From: Acidobacteriota bacterium
GTDB taxonomy: Bacteria > Acidobacteriota > UBA6911
DNA: 33,157 nucleotides
Reading direction: 5' to 3'
Assembly: GCA_003225335.1 (NCBI GenBank)
Contig: QHZE01000420.1
Location: 1 to 33,157, forward strand
Part shown: piece by piece, positions 7,096 through 15,630 of the stretch
Layout: each line of letters begins with the position of its first letter
Numbering within the stretch: position 1 is the first letter of the stretch
Made by a program: the position numbers and the translations under genes
Notes under the pieces: generated by a model
Told to the model about the DNA's origin: nothing
Seen by the model: the letters and a program-made list of their open reading frames with translations, nothing else
Database searches by the model: none

Positions 7096-8814
7096 CTACC
7101 GCTGAGATTGCGCCGCCTCGCAAATTGAAGTCACGTTGCCGACCTGGGCGGGCGGGAAGAGAAGCACGACGCGCCGGTTGCGCTCGCTGGCACCGGGGAC
7201 GTCCTCTACAGGCTCACGCTCCCCCTTGCCCACGACAGTCTCACCCAGCCCTTTGAGGAGCTGTTCCCGTCCGGACGCTCCGCTCTTATAGCTGGTCGCG
7301 AGGAGTTGCCGCACGTTGGTCAGGCGTTGATCGGCGGCGGCGAGACCCCTTTGATGACCAAAACTATCCTCCAGAAAGTAACGATACACGGCCAGGGCGC
7401 GCTGCTCGGAAAGCCATTGGTTGAAGTTGTCATCGCCTAACCGGTCCGTGTGGCCTTCGTAGCGGATATCGCCCTCGGGAAAAAGCAGCAACCGAAGGAC
7501 CGCGAGCTTCGCCAGATTTTCACGGGCCACAGGTTTCAATTCGTAGCTCCCCAAATCGAAGAGAATGTCCGAGGCGAGCGTCAAGACCATGTTCCCGCCT
7601 TGCTGGGTCAGCTGGCCGAGGGAAGCAAGCTGGCGCCGCAGCTCCTCGCAGATCTTGTCCCGGTCCCCGCGCAGCCGGTCGTTCTGGTCTTTGGCCTGCT
7701 GGAGTGACTGTTCGAGCGTCCGCCGAAGCTCGGCAAGGCCTTTCTCGGTTTCCGCGGCGCGGGCGGTTGCTTCCAGGCCCCCCTGCTTGGCGTTTTCAAG
7801 TTCCGCCGAGAGCTTCTCCATGCGCTCCTTCAGGGTTGCCATCTCCGAATTGGTCTGCTGGTTCGATGCGGCCAACTTCTCCCTTTCAGCGCGAAGCTTG
7901 TCCAGGTCCCGTTCCATCTGGCGAACGTAGATGCCGCCGACCGCGCCCAGCCCGAGAGCGCGGGCATTCTCCGCGACCTGGGCGGCTGTACGTGCGAACT
8001 GGGCCGCTTCGTGGCTGGTGCCGGAGCCGTAGGCTTTCTCGGCCTGTTGCAGGTATCCCCGAGCCTGCTCGAGCGTCTGCCGCGTACGCAGTTCGTCCGG
8101 AAGCGGTTCCTCGCCCTCGCGAGCCGGCGAGGCGAGGACACCCGCCTTGGAAGCCAGCTCGACCGCTTTGCGGGCCTGGAGAAGTTCACTGGGGGTCTCC
8201 GGCTGGAGGGCGCCCGGTGAGGTGTCGTATTGGCTGTAGTAGGTGTAGTAAAGGAGCTTGCCGGGCACGGCGAGGCCCTTGTGGCTGGTTTCGATGGCGT
8301 TCTGGTTGACGCTGTACAGGACCACCACCGGGCTGGGATCGTTGACGGCGTAGTCAGGCTCGGCGGTCAGCATGAGCCAGAACGTCTGGTACGGAGTCGT
8401 CACATCGATGCTTACCGGCTGGCCCGATTGAAATGTGATCTCGCCGAGGTTCATCGCTTCGCCATCTACGGATACGGCCCAAAGCACGTACGTGTGAAAA
8501 TCGTTGCCGAAGCGCCTGGCCGGCTGGAGGCCTTTGATTTCCCCGGCATTGATGTCGATCTCGGTGAAGCCCGGACGGCTTTGAATCTTCATCCGGGTGG
8601 AGGCGCGGGGCTCGAGCTTCGTACCGCGCATCTCGACCACGGTCGCGCCGGCCAGGTGGTGAAAACTCAGTATCTGCCCTTCCGCTTCGTCCACAGTAAT
8701 AGCCTGAACACATGTCCGCCCGGCGGATTTACTTGGTTGCTCCCCGGCCGCGGTGATGGGGAGAAGCAGCAATATATCCATTGCTACGATTTTGTAGTGT
8801 TGACTGATGTTCAT
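7096..8814 (-). CDS. OmpA-family protein with coiled-coil linker
   Basis: 572 residues. The N-terminus has a signal-like hydrophobic stretch (MDILLLLPITAAG, residues 12-24). Residues 30-200 form a beta-rich domain I do not recognise. Residues about 210-300 are alanine-rich helices resembling DUF4398-type helical bundles (ARKAVELASKAG, LEQARGYLQQAEKAY), and residues about 300-400 are a strong coiled coil. Residues 406-552 are an OmpA C-terminal-like peptidoglycan-binding domain (ILFDLGSYELKP, YEGHTDRLGDDNFNQWLSEQRA, ERNRRVVL). The domain carries an extra loop of about 35 residues (480-520) between the usual last helices. It probably links the outer membrane or periplasm to peptidoglycan. It is encoded opposite its neighbours. 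Confidence 0.85.
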   Translation of the reverse strand: MNISQHYKIVAMDILLLLPITAAGEQPSKSAGRTCVQAITVDEAEGQILSFHHLAGATVVEMRGTKLEPRASTRMKIQSRPGFTEIDINAGEIKGLQPARRFGNDFHTYVLWAVSVDGEAMNLGEITFQSGQPVSIDVTTPYQTFWLMLTAEPDYAVNDPSPVVVLYSVNQNAIETSHKGLAVPGKLLYYTYYSQYDTSPGALQPETPSELLQARKAVELASKAGVLASPAREGEEPLPDELRTRQTLEQARGYLQQAEKAYGSGTSHEAAQFARTAAQVAENARALGLGAVGGIYVRQMERDLDKLRAEREKLAASNQQTNSEMATLKERMEKLSAELENAKQGGLEATARAAETEKGLAELRRTLEQSLQQAKDQNDRLRGDRDKICEELRRQLASLGQLTQQGGNMVLTLASDILFDLGSYELKPVARENLAKLAVLRLLLFPEGDIRYEGHTDRLGDDNFNQWLSEQRALAVYRYFLEDSFGHQRGLAAADQRLTNVRQLLATSYKSGASGREQLLKGLGETVVGKGEREPVEDVPGASERNRRVVLLFPPAQVGNVTSICEAAQSQR

Positions 8815-8868
8815 TTTTTGTTTCCCGAAGTTGTTTGTGCATGGTCTGAAGTGCGATCATTTCAATTT

Positions 8869-8957
8869 CGGATTGCGGATTATGGATTGCGGATTTACAG
8901 AAACCTCGTAATGGGCAATCCGAAACCCGCAATCGGCAATCCGCAATTCCAAATTGA
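8869..8957. repeat. Inverted repeat of 7-bp GCGGATT units
   Basis: Units of GGATTGC (8869-8894) face units of GCAATCC (8912-8957), with a few divergent copies. The same family occurs at 13098-13140 and 20256-20312. Confidence 0.75.
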
Positions 8958-9052
8958 CCGCCTGGGCAGATGGGGGCCTTCCGTCCGTAACTTTTTAGTT
9001 CATCGGACGATTGACCGCTCTAGATAAGCAATTTCGCACGACGCTCAGGATT

Positions 9053-9240
9053 GAGTTCAGCCTTCAGGCTGCGGTGACTTCGAGCAGGCTAAAGCCTGAA
9101 CTCCGAACCGACGTTTGGAGTTCAGCCTTCAGGCTGCGGTGACTTCGAGCAGGCTAAAGCCTGAACTCCGAACCGACGTTTGGAGTTCAGCCTTCAGGCT
9201 GCGGTGACTTCGAGCAGGCTAAAGCCTGAACTCCCATGCC
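9053..9240. repeat. Three tandem copies of a 65-bp hairpin repeat
   Basis: Copies begin at 9053, 9118 and 9183, an exact 65-bp period with essentially identical sequence. Each starts with GAGTTCAGCCTTCAGGCT and ends with AGGCTAAAGCCTGAACTC, so each can fold with an 8-bp GAGTTCAG/CTGAACTC outer stem. Single copies of the same family occur at 14389-14440, 30216-30276 and 30378-30440. Confidence 0.9.
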
Positions 9241-9356
9241 TGCTTCGGAGGTCAGTCCAGAGTTCAGGTATGGAGTTCCCCAAACAATAAAATTTGGTTA
9301 ACTTTTCCAGGCCCGACGGTGTCTAAACCCGTATAAGATCTTGGGGGTTCAACGAA

Positions 9357-10571
9357 ATGAGGATCCGCGTGATAGGAATGTGCGCGCTTCTGGCAGGATC
9401 GGGACTGGGGGTCGGAGTCTGGTTCTCACGCGGCCGCGACGCCACAGCGGATGAGCGCGCCTCAAGATCGGTCCGGGTTCAGAAGGAGCGGTTTGTCCGC
9501 TCGTTGCTCGTTTCTGGCGAGTTGGCAGCGGTACGGGCCGTCCGGATTACGGCACCCCCATTCCGCGGACGCGGTCCTTTTGGCATCAAGGGGCTGGCAC
9601 CCGAAGGCTCCCATGTCGAACCGGGCGACCTCCTGTGCCAAATTGACAATTCCAGTCTGGTAAGCACCCTGCTGACGGAGGATCTCAACCTCGAGAAAGC
9701 GGAAAATGACCTGGTGAAAAAGGAGGCGGAGTTGGAGGTCCAGATCAAGGATCTCGAGATTCAGCTTGGCCAAAACAAGCTTGAGCTGGACAAGGCAAAG
9801 CTGAAGGCCGATATCGAAAAGTCGCTGCTTTCCTTGCGAGACTGGCAGGATTACCAGTTCGCATTCCAGAAGGCAAAGAAAGAATACGAAAAGACAACCA
9901 AGAGCCTTGAGCTTGCCAACAAGGCTGCCCGGGAGGAAGTTGCCCTGTTGAGGCTGAAGCGAGAACAGACCGCCGGACGAATCGCACAGCTCAAGGCCGA
10001 CATCGAAGCATTGGAAATCCGCGCCGATCGGCCCGGCACGGTTCTATATGAGATTTTCCCGCCTTCCCGCTGGAACGGGGAGGTCCCCAGAAAAATGCAA
10101 GTAGGGGACCAGATTTTTTGGGGATGGACGATCCTGAGCCTCCCTGACCTCAGAGAAATGGAGGTACGAGCGTTTGTAAGCGAGGTGGATGGGGGGGCGT
10201 TGCGCCCGGGTCTGCGGTCACGTATCGTCGCTGATTCCTATCCCGGCGCCGAGTTCGGGGGAACTCTGGATCACATCCCGGAGCTCGCCGAGCGCCTTGG
10301 AAAAGCAACTAACGTCCGGGTGTTCACCGCAACGATAAAACTGGATCGAACCGACCCCAAAATCATGCGTCCGGGAATGTCTGTACGGGCCGAGATCATC
10401 CTGGACGAGGAAGAAGGCCTGGTGCTTCCGCGGAGGGCCGTCTTTGAGGAAAACGGAAAGTTCTACGTCCGGTCTGCGCAGGGCGTCAAAACTGAAGTTC
10501 AGGTGCGGGCCCGCAACTCGGTTTCGTGTCTCGTCGAGGGTCTTGCCGAGGGGACGGAAGTCAAGATATGA
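9357..10571 (+). CDS. HlyD/MacA-type periplasmic adaptor protein 1
   Basis: 404 residues. Membrane-fusion (adaptor) proteins bridge an inner-membrane transporter to an outer-membrane channel. The N-terminus has a membrane segment/signal (residues 5-23). Residues 45-100 are the first half of the lipoyl/barrel-sandwich domain (LAPEGSHVEPGDLLCQID). A charged coiled-coil hairpin covers about 105-220, and then IRADRPGTVLYE closes the barrel. Residues 250-404 form the beta-barrel and membrane-proximal domains (MEVRAFVSEVDGGALRPG, IMRPGMSVRAEIILDEEEGLVLPRRAVFEENGKFYV). Its stop overlaps the start of the next adaptor (ATGA, 10568-10571). It is similar in layout to the next two genes, so the trio probably arose by tandem duplication. 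Confidence 0.9.
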   Translation: MRIRVIGMCALLAGSGLGVGVWFSRGRDATADERASRSVRVQKERFVRSLLVSGELAAVRAVRITAPPFRGRGPFGIKGLAPEGSHVEPGDLLCQIDNSSLVSTLLTEDLNLEKAENDLVKKEAELEVQIKDLEIQLGQNKLELDKAKLKADIEKSLLSLRDWQDYQFAFQKAKKEYEKTTKSLELANKAAREEVALLRLKREQTAGRIAQLKADIEALEIRADRPGTVLYEIFPPSRWNGEVPRKMQVGDQIFWGWTILSLPDLREMEVRAFVSEVDGGALRPGLRSRIVADSYPGAEFGGTLDHIPELAERLGKATNVRVFTATIKLDRTDPKIMRPGMSVRAEIILDEEEGLVLPRRAVFEENGKFYVRSAQGVKTEVQVRARNSVSCLVEGLAEGTEVKI

Positions 10572-11800
10572 GGCGCTACATCCGCATGTTGATCAGGCAG
10601 AGAGCGTTTTGGATGATCCTGGGCGGGATCATCGCTGTCGCGGTGGCCGCTCTCTGGCCGGTTCATCGCTCGAGCACCGATACGTCTCACCGGGGCGGCT
10701 ACGATGCAATTGTCCGCCGGGGGGACCTGACCGTAGAGATACCGGCCACCGGATCCCTCGTCGCCAGCCGGGCGGTGGATATCGGCCCGCCGTCAGTGGA
10801 GGGACTATGGGACTTCAAGATCGCGCGATTGGCCGATGAAGGCGCCCAGGTGAAACCTGGAGACTTGCTTATCGAGTTTGACGGCCAGGAGGTCAACCGC
10901 CGGCTTACAGAGCAGCAAGCCGAGCGGGACAAGGCCCAGGAGGAGTTGAACAAGCGCAAACTCGAATATGACGTCCAGCTTCGCGACCTGCGGATTCGTG
11001 TCGAAGAGGCCAGGGTCAACCTGGAGAAAGCCCGGCATAAAGCCGAAGTCGATCCCTCGCTGACCTCCATGCAGGATTTCAAACAAGCTCAGATCGAGCT
11101 GGAGCTGGCTGAAAATGAAGACCAGCGCTTGAAAGAAAAACTTCAGGCAACCGAGCGGATGATGAAAGCAGAGCTGGCGGCGCTCGAGAATACCCTGGAC
11201 AAGACACGCCGGCGTGTCGCGGAGCTTGAGGCGCAGCAGAAAGCGTTGAGGGTCCTCGCACCTGCGGCCGGTGTGGTGATCTTCAAGAGAAGTTGGAACG
11301 GCGAAAAGAAGCAGGTCGGGCAGTCTGCCTGGCGTATGGAGATCATCATGCAGATTCCGGACCTGTCCACGCTTCGGCTGGAGGCGATGGTCGAGGAGGT
11401 CAGCGCGGGTGGCGTCAGCCCCGGCCAGAAGGCGCGCGTTCGAATGGACGCCTTCCCGGAAATGCAGTTGAAGGGAAAGGTCGCATCCGTCGGAACGGTT
11501 CTCCGGACGAAGCGGTGGGACACCCCGATAAAGGTGGTCGATGCCATAATCGAGATCGAACGCAAGGGCGAAAAGCTTTTGCCCGGCATGACCGCAACGG
11601 CCTTGGTCGAGGTGGCACGAATCCCCGGCGTCCTTCTGGTCCCCGTCAAAGCGGTCCGTGAAAAGCAGGGGCGGGTCGTTGTGCTCGTGGAAAGCGCGAA
11701 CGGAAAGGTCGAGGAGCGTCCCGTCCGGGTAGGGGGGAGGAACTCCGAGGCGATTGAAATCAAGGAGGGTCTGAAAGAAGGCGAGAAGATCCTGTTATGA
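10568..11800 (+). CDS. HlyD/MacA-type periplasmic adaptor protein 2
   Basis: 410 residues from the ATG at 10568, which overlaps the previous stop by four bases. The frame is open a little upstream, but the overlap start is the natural one. A single membrane segment (residues about 13-28, MILGGIIAVAVAALW) is followed by a barrel-sandwich half (LADEGAQVKPGDLLIEFDGQ) and a coiled-coil hairpin of about 130 residues. The second half follows (LRVLAPAAGVVIF), then the beta-barrel/MP domains (LRLEAMVEEVSAGGVSPGQKARV, LLPGMTATALVEVARIPGVLLVPVKAV). It is closest in design to adaptor 1: both share a motif of the form GLxDFKIxxLAxEGxxVxPGDLL or a slight variant. Its stop again overlaps the next start (ATGA, 11797-11800). 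Confidence 0.9.
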   Translation: MRRYIRMLIRQRAFWMILGGIIAVAVAALWPVHRSSTDTSHRGGYDAIVRRGDLTVEIPATGSLVASRAVDIGPPSVEGLWDFKIARLADEGAQVKPGDLLIEFDGQEVNRRLTEQQAERDKAQEELNKRKLEYDVQLRDLRIRVEEARVNLEKARHKAEVDPSLTSMQDFKQAQIELELAENEDQRLKEKLQATERMMKAELAALENTLDKTRRRVAELEAQQKALRVLAPAAGVVIFKRSWNGEKKQVGQSAWRMEIIMQIPDLSTLRLEAMVEEVSAGGVSPGQKARVRMDAFPEMQLKGKVASVGTVLRTKRWDTPIKVVDAIIEIERKGEKLLPGMTATALVEVARIPGVLLVPVKAVREKQGRVVVLVESANGKVEERPVRVGGRNSEAIEIKEGLKEGEKILL

Positions 11801-13098
11801 AACATTGGGTCGTCAATGCCTCTGTCTTTGTCCTGTGCATGGTGGCCGGAGTGTGGGTCTTCGCCGACAGATCCCTACCTGCATGGCTCTTGCTTCGCGA
11901 GTTGCAAGCGTCCAAACCGATCACCTACACGCCGAAGAAAACCTCCTTTACGGTCGAAGCGCCTGCCTTCGGAGAGCTTCAGGCCGGTTCCTCAACCTCC
12001 ATTTCCGTTCCGCAGGTTCGGACCGGCGGGCTGAAGGTCTTCTGGATTGTCAAAGATGGAAGCGCGGTCAAGAAGGGGGATACCCTTGTCGAGTTTGACG
12101 CGTCCGAGCTGATCCAGCAGACGCAGGAAACCAACAACAGCCTGGAAGCCACGCTCCGCCAGCTCGAAATGACGGTCTTGCGGGGGAACTCCGACACCGG
12201 CCAGGTGATCGTGGATCGCGAGATCGCCGGCATGGAACTTGAGAAAGCCACAACTCAGGCGCCCAAAGATCGCGACATCTTCACGCGCAACGAAATCATC
12301 GAGGGGGAGTTGAACATCGACCTTTCCAATACGAAGGTGAGCGAACTGGGCGGCAAGGTGGAGACCAAAAAGAGTCTGAACAACACCTCGCAGCGCATCC
12401 TCGTCATCGAGCGGAAGCAGCACGAAAGCAAGCGCGACATGCTGCGGCAAAGCCTTGGATCGCTCAAGATTCTCGCGCCTCATGACGGCCTCGTGCTCCA
12501 GAAGAAGGAGGGCTGGTGGATGGACCAGGGCACCAGTGCCGGAGATACCCGATGGCCCGGGACCGTGATCCTTACAATTCCGGACATATCGACGATGAAA
12601 GCTCGTGTGTATGTCCTGGAGTCGGATGCAGGTAATCTGAGGATCGGGCAGACGGGCCACATCGTAGTGGACTCGCATCCGGGCCTCCGTTTCAATTCCA
12701 CCGTTGAGCGCATGGAGACGCTGGCCCGCCCGCTGGAAAAGGAATCACCGGTCAAGTATTTCGAAGTTCTCTTGAAAATTGACGCCAAGGACAGTCAAGT
12801 CCTGAGGCCCGGCAAAATGGTGCGCGCCCGAATTACCGTCGCTGAGCTGAAGGACGCGCTGGTCGTCCCGCGGGGCGCATTGAGCGAGGAAAACCGCAAG
12901 TTCTTCGTCTGGGTGGACCGCCCCGGAGCTCCCGAGAAAAGAGCGGTGGAAATCGGTCCAGGTGATGGTGCGAGAATCGCGCTCCTCTCCGGGGTGCGCG
13001 AAGGAGAGTCGGTCCTTTTGAATCCTCCCAAAGCGGAGATCCAAAAGAAAGATACGAACACCGCACCCCAATTGTCGAAAGGCATCGGGCCGCGATGA
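11797..13098 (+). CDS. HlyD/MacA-type periplasmic adaptor protein 3
   Basis: 433 residues, translationally coupled to adaptor 2. The membrane segment is in residues 6-24. The barrel-sandwich half reads IVKDGSAVKKGDTLVEFDASEL, followed by a coiled-coil hairpin (about 105-220), then LKILAPHDGLVLQKKEGWWMDQGT. The beta-barrel/MP part (MKARVYVLESDAGNLRIGQ, VLRPGKMVRARITVAELKDALVVPRGALSEENRKFFVWVD) completes it. It is more diverged than adaptors 1 and 2. The C-terminus has a Lys-rich tail (KAEIQKKDTNTAPQ), and the stop codon TGA (13096-13098) lies at the edge of a palindromic repeat that separates it from the permease gene. Confidence 0.9.
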   Translation: MKHWVVNASVFVLCMVAGVWVFADRSLPAWLLLRELQASKPITYTPKKTSFTVEAPAFGELQAGSSTSISVPQVRTGGLKVFWIVKDGSAVKKGDTLVEFDASELIQQTQETNNSLEATLRQLEMTVLRGNSDTGQVIVDREIAGMELEKATTQAPKDRDIFTRNEIIEGELNIDLSNTKVSELGGKVETKKSLNNTSQRILVIERKQHESKRDMLRQSLGSLKILAPHDGLVLQKKEGWWMDQGTSAGDTRWPGTVILTIPDISTMKARVYVLESDAGNLRIGQTGHIVVDSHPGLRFNSTVERMETLARPLEKESPVKYFEVLLKIDAKDSQVLRPGKMVRARITVAELKDALVVPRGALSEENRKFFVWVDRPGAPEKRAVEIGPGDGARIALLSGVREGESVLLNPPKAEIQKKDTNTAPQLSKGIGPR

Positions 13099-13140
13099 TT
13101 GCGGATTGCGGATTTCAATCCGCAATCCGCAATCCGCAAT
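13098..13140. repeat. Perfect palindrome of GCGGATT units before the permease
   Basis: The arms 13098-13114 and 13117-13133 are perfectly complementary over 17 bp with only 2 nt between them, plus one more CCGCAAT unit. It lies between the adaptor 3 stop and the permease ATG and covers the position where a Shine-Dalgarno would be. Confidence 0.9.
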
Positions 13141-13146
13141 TTCACC

Positions 13147-14382
13147 ATGAACGTCCACGAAAGCATTACCCAGTCGCTGGATAATCTGACGAAGCGCAAG
13201 TTGCGTTCGCTGCTCACCATGCTCGGAATCATTTTCGGTGTGGGCGCGGTGATCTCGATGCTTTCCATCGGCGCCGGGGCCGAGGACCAGGCCCTGCAGT
13301 TGATAAGACAAATGGGCCTGCGCAACATCATCGTGGAAGGGAAAGAGTACGATCCTGAAGACCTCCGAAAAATCCGGGAAAAATCGCTAGGGTTGTCGCG
13401 CCGCGACGTGGAAGCCCTGCTGGCGGTGACTCCGAATCTCAAGCGAGGCGCCGGAAGGAAAAACATCAAGGCTTATCAGGTCTTCTCCGGCGACCACAAA
13501 GTCGAATCGAGAGTGGTGGCAGTCGATGCGGCATACTTCTCGATGGGCAATCTGCAGTCGCTCGACGGCGCCTTCTTCGATCACGAGGATGAAGCTCTCT
13601 ATAACCAGGTATGCGTGCTCGGCGCATCCGCCAAGCAAGGGCTGTTCGGTTTCGAGAGCGCGCTTGGAAAAACAGTGAAGATCAACAGCGCCTGGTTCAG
13701 CGTCGTCGGAGTTATCGCGGACCAGACTCTGTCGCAGGACGAGTTTCAGGGTGTAAAGCTCCAGAACACAAACAATGACATCTACATCCCTCTCTCGACC
13801 GCGCTCAAGAAGCTCGAGGTGAAAGCGCTGGAAAGCGAGCTGGATGGGATCGTCCTGGAAGTAGAGAGCGAGTCGAAAATACAGTCAACGGCCCTGGTAG
13901 TGTCCCAGCTCCTGGAAAAGCTGCACAATGGAGAGCCCGATTTCAGCCTTATAGTGCCGGAGCAGCTTTTCCGCCAGAACCAGCAGACGCAGAAAATCTT
14001 CAATATCGTAATGGGCTGTATCGCCGGTATCTCGCTGCTCGTCGGCGGCATCGGCATCATGAACATCATGCTGGCCAATGTGCTGGAGCGGACGCACGAG
14101 ATCGGAATCCGGCGGGCCATCGGCGCCCGGCGGCTGGACATCCGGCTGCAATTCCTGATCGAAGCCGTCACGATCAGCATCGTGGGCGGCATCATCGGCG
14201 TCGCTCTCGGTTTTGCCATCGCCGGGTTGGTGGTGTATTACGCCGGCTGGTCTACAATCATCACCACCTGGTCGATTGTCTTAGCCTTCGGCGTGTCGGC
14301 GGCGATCGGCGTGCTCTTCGGATCCTATCCTGCGATACAGGCCTCCCGTCTCAGCCCGATAGAGGTGCTCCGCTACGAGTAA
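13147..14382 (+). CDS. MacB-type ABC transporter permease (FtsX superfamily)
   Basis: 411 residues. Start MNVHESITQSLDNLTKRKLRSLLTMLGIIFGVGAVI is typical of MacB permeases: an N-terminal amphipathic stretch and then TM1 (about 22-45). A large periplasmic MacB_PCD domain covers about 50-280. Three C-terminal TM helices follow (KIFNIVMGCIAGISLLVGGIGIMN; IEAVTISIVGGIIGVALGFAIAGL; IVLAFGVSAAIGVLFGSYPA), with the conserved ERTHEIGIRRAIGA coupling segment and the AxxLxPIExLRYE tail. The frame opens 16 codons earlier, but those codons translate the palindromic repeat, so ATG 13147 is preferred. There is no ATPase domain, and no ATPase gene lies in the operon. Confidence 0.92.
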   Translation: MNVHESITQSLDNLTKRKLRSLLTMLGIIFGVGAVISMLSIGAGAEDQALQLIRQMGLRNIIVEGKEYDPEDLRKIREKSLGLSRRDVEALLAVTPNLKRGAGRKNIKAYQVFSGDHKVESRVVAVDAAYFSMGNLQSLDGAFFDHEDEALYNQVCVLGASAKQGLFGFESALGKTVKINSAWFSVVGVIADQTLSQDEFQGVKLQNTNNDIYIPLSTALKKLEVKALESELDGIVLEVESESKIQSTALVVSQLLEKLHNGEPDFSLIVPEQLFRQNQQTQKIFNIVMGCIAGISLLVGGIGIMNIMLANVLERTHEIGIRRAIGARRLDIRLQFLIEAVTISIVGGIIGVALGFAIAGLVVYYAGWSTIITTWSIVLAFGVSAAIGVLFGSYPAIQASRLSPIEVLRYE

Positions 14383-14388
14383 AGTTTG

Positions 14389-14440
14389 GAGTTCAGCCTT
14401 CGGGCTGCACTGCGCCCGTTCGGGCTAAAAGCCTGAACTC
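14389..14440. repeat. GAGTTCAG hairpin repeat after the permease
   Basis: It begins 7 nt after the permease stop. GAGTTCAGCCTTCGGGCT faces CGGGCTAAAAGCCTGAACTC. It is a single copy of the family tandemly repeated at 9053-9240 and could serve as a terminator for the adaptor-permease operon. Confidence 0.75.
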
Positions 14441-14659
14441 CCAACAAAAGCCCGCGAACTCACTTGTCCTTCCTTGCATCAACCGCAAATGAAACCAGCG
14501 ATGCGAAACTCAAATTTCCTATCCTCACGGTCCAGGCCTGAAGGGCCGGCATCCTTGTGGGACAATTCGTTCCGGCTAGCATAGGATATTACAATTCATG
14601 AAAGCTCCCGCGAGAGGATTGAAGCGTGTTACCATCAGGGCGCAGAATTCCACACTCCT

Positions 14660-15373
14660 ATGAGCGACATAGAGCTTGGCGTCCGGTTAGCGTTGTCCCT
14701 GCTGTTCGGCACGGTCGTCGGCATCGAACGACAGTGGCACCATAAGAATGCAGGGATCAAGACAAACACTTTGGTTGCGGTTGGTTCGACTTCTTTCGCG
14801 CTGGTCTCACAGCACGGCTTTGGCCCAAACAGCAATCCGGCGCAGATCGCGGCAGGCGTGGTAACCGGCATCGGCTTCATCGGAGCGGGCGTCATAATGC
14901 GCCGGGGAGGAAGCGTGCAGGGAATCAATTCAGCCGCAACTCTGTGGGCGACGGCAAGCATGGGGCTTGCCATCGGAGAAGGGTATTACAGCCTTGCTCC
15001 CCTTATCTTGACCGCCATTCTGATCGTCCAAGTGACGCTTCACTGGTTGACGACTTGGGTAGATAAGCGTTCGGGCCTCATTACGCCGCTCGTTACATAT
15101 CACGTGCAGGTCAACTTCAACCCTTCTGCCACCGAAGAGGTTCGCGCCGCCTGGTCTGCCTTTGCAGCACAGAACGGCGTGTCCGTTACAAGATACAGCG
15201 AGACCTTGGACAACTCTTCAGAGGCGACACTCGAAGCGTCCTTTGGCCTATCTGAAACCCGAGCCGGCGAGTTGCCTTCGGTCGGACAGAAACTCGCCAA
15301 GATCCCCGGAGTGACAAAAGCTCGGTGGTCGCAGACGACCATACCGGAAGGCAACGGACATGAGGAGGGTTGA
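14660..15373 (+). CDS. MgtC/SapB family inner-membrane protein
   Basis: 237 residues. The N-terminal ~140 residues match MgtC/SapB/YhiD-type proteins: RLALSLLFGTVVGIERQWHHKNAGIKTNTLVAVGST, GVVTGIGFIGAGVIMRRGGSVQGINSAATLWATASMGLAIGEGYY, with four to five hydrophobic helices. The C-terminal ~90 residues form a soluble alpha/beta domain of the ACT-like type found in MgtC. In pathogens MgtC modulates the F-ATPase and phosphate/magnesium homeostasis; in free-living bacteria the role is not settled. No Mg-sensing riboswitch or PhoP-like box was recognised upstream, and the Shine-Dalgarno is weak. Read in the same direction as the adaptor operon but 277 bp away. Confidence 0.9.
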   Translation: MSDIELGVRLALSLLFGTVVGIERQWHHKNAGIKTNTLVAVGSTSFALVSQHGFGPNSNPAQIAAGVVTGIGFIGAGVIMRRGGSVQGINSAATLWATASMGLAIGEGYYSLAPLILTAILIVQVTLHWLTTWVDKRSGLITPLVTYHVQVNFNPSATEEVRAAWSAFAAQNGVSVTRYSETLDNSSEATLEASFGLSETRAGELPSVGQKLAKIPGVTKARWSQTTIPEGNGHEEG

Positions 15374-15406
15374 GACACTTGAAACCGGGAGCGCATGCAT
15401 CCTGTT

Positions 15407-15473
15407 CACCACGAAGACACGAAGACGCGAAGAATCGCAAAGGATTTCTTCGCGTCTTCGTGTCTTCGTGGTG
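15407..15473. repeat. Perfect 28-bp-arm hairpin followed by T-run
   Basis: The arms 15407-15434 and 15446-15473 are perfectly complementary over 28 bp with an 11-nt loop. Each arm consists of three 8-bp units (ACGAAGAC type). The sequence after it is GAGATTTTTTGG, so in RNA it would look like an intrinsic terminator downstream of the mgtC-like gene. Its family members are at 1707-1774. Confidence 0.9.
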
Positions 15474-15621
15474 AGATTTTTTGGGTTGCGGCTGGCCTGC
15501 TCCGTGTTCATCTGTGGTTTCCTCTATGCTTTTGGTTGCGGCTCCGCTGCTTCGTGGAATTCGCGGCCAGGTTTTTCAGTTGGTGCGATATTTCTTATGA
15601 AGGCGTCCAATTCGCCCTGCG

Positions 15622-15630
15622 TGATAGAAT
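15622..15630 (+). promoter_or_regulatory. Possible extended -10 promoter of the propeller gene
   Basis: TGATAGAAT matches the extended -10 form TGnTATAAT with one change. No -35 at 17 bp. It would start transcription near 15637, 66 nt before the propeller ATG. Confidence 0.35.

Larger units (their letters stand above)
8815..9356. other. Repeat-filled divergent gap (OmpA gene / adaptor operon)
   Basis: It carries the GCGGATT-unit inverted repeat (8869-8957) and a three-copy tandem repeat (9053-9240). Downstream, TATAAG at 9332-9337 and a GGGGG stretch at 9343-9347 precede the adaptor ATG at 9357 and may be its -10 and ribosome-binding site, but I see no matching -35. Confidence 0.5.

Noticed and set aside
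9053..9240. CRISPR array
   Set aside because: The 65-bp copies are contiguous with no variable spacers between repeats.
13099..13146. 16-residue N-terminal extension of the MacB permease
   Set aside because: It reads the GCGGATT palindrome; MacB permeases begin like the ATG at 13147.
14383..14659. Magnesium riboswitch upstream of the mgtC-like gene
   Set aside because: No M-box or mgtA-type conserved structure could be recognised in this stretch.
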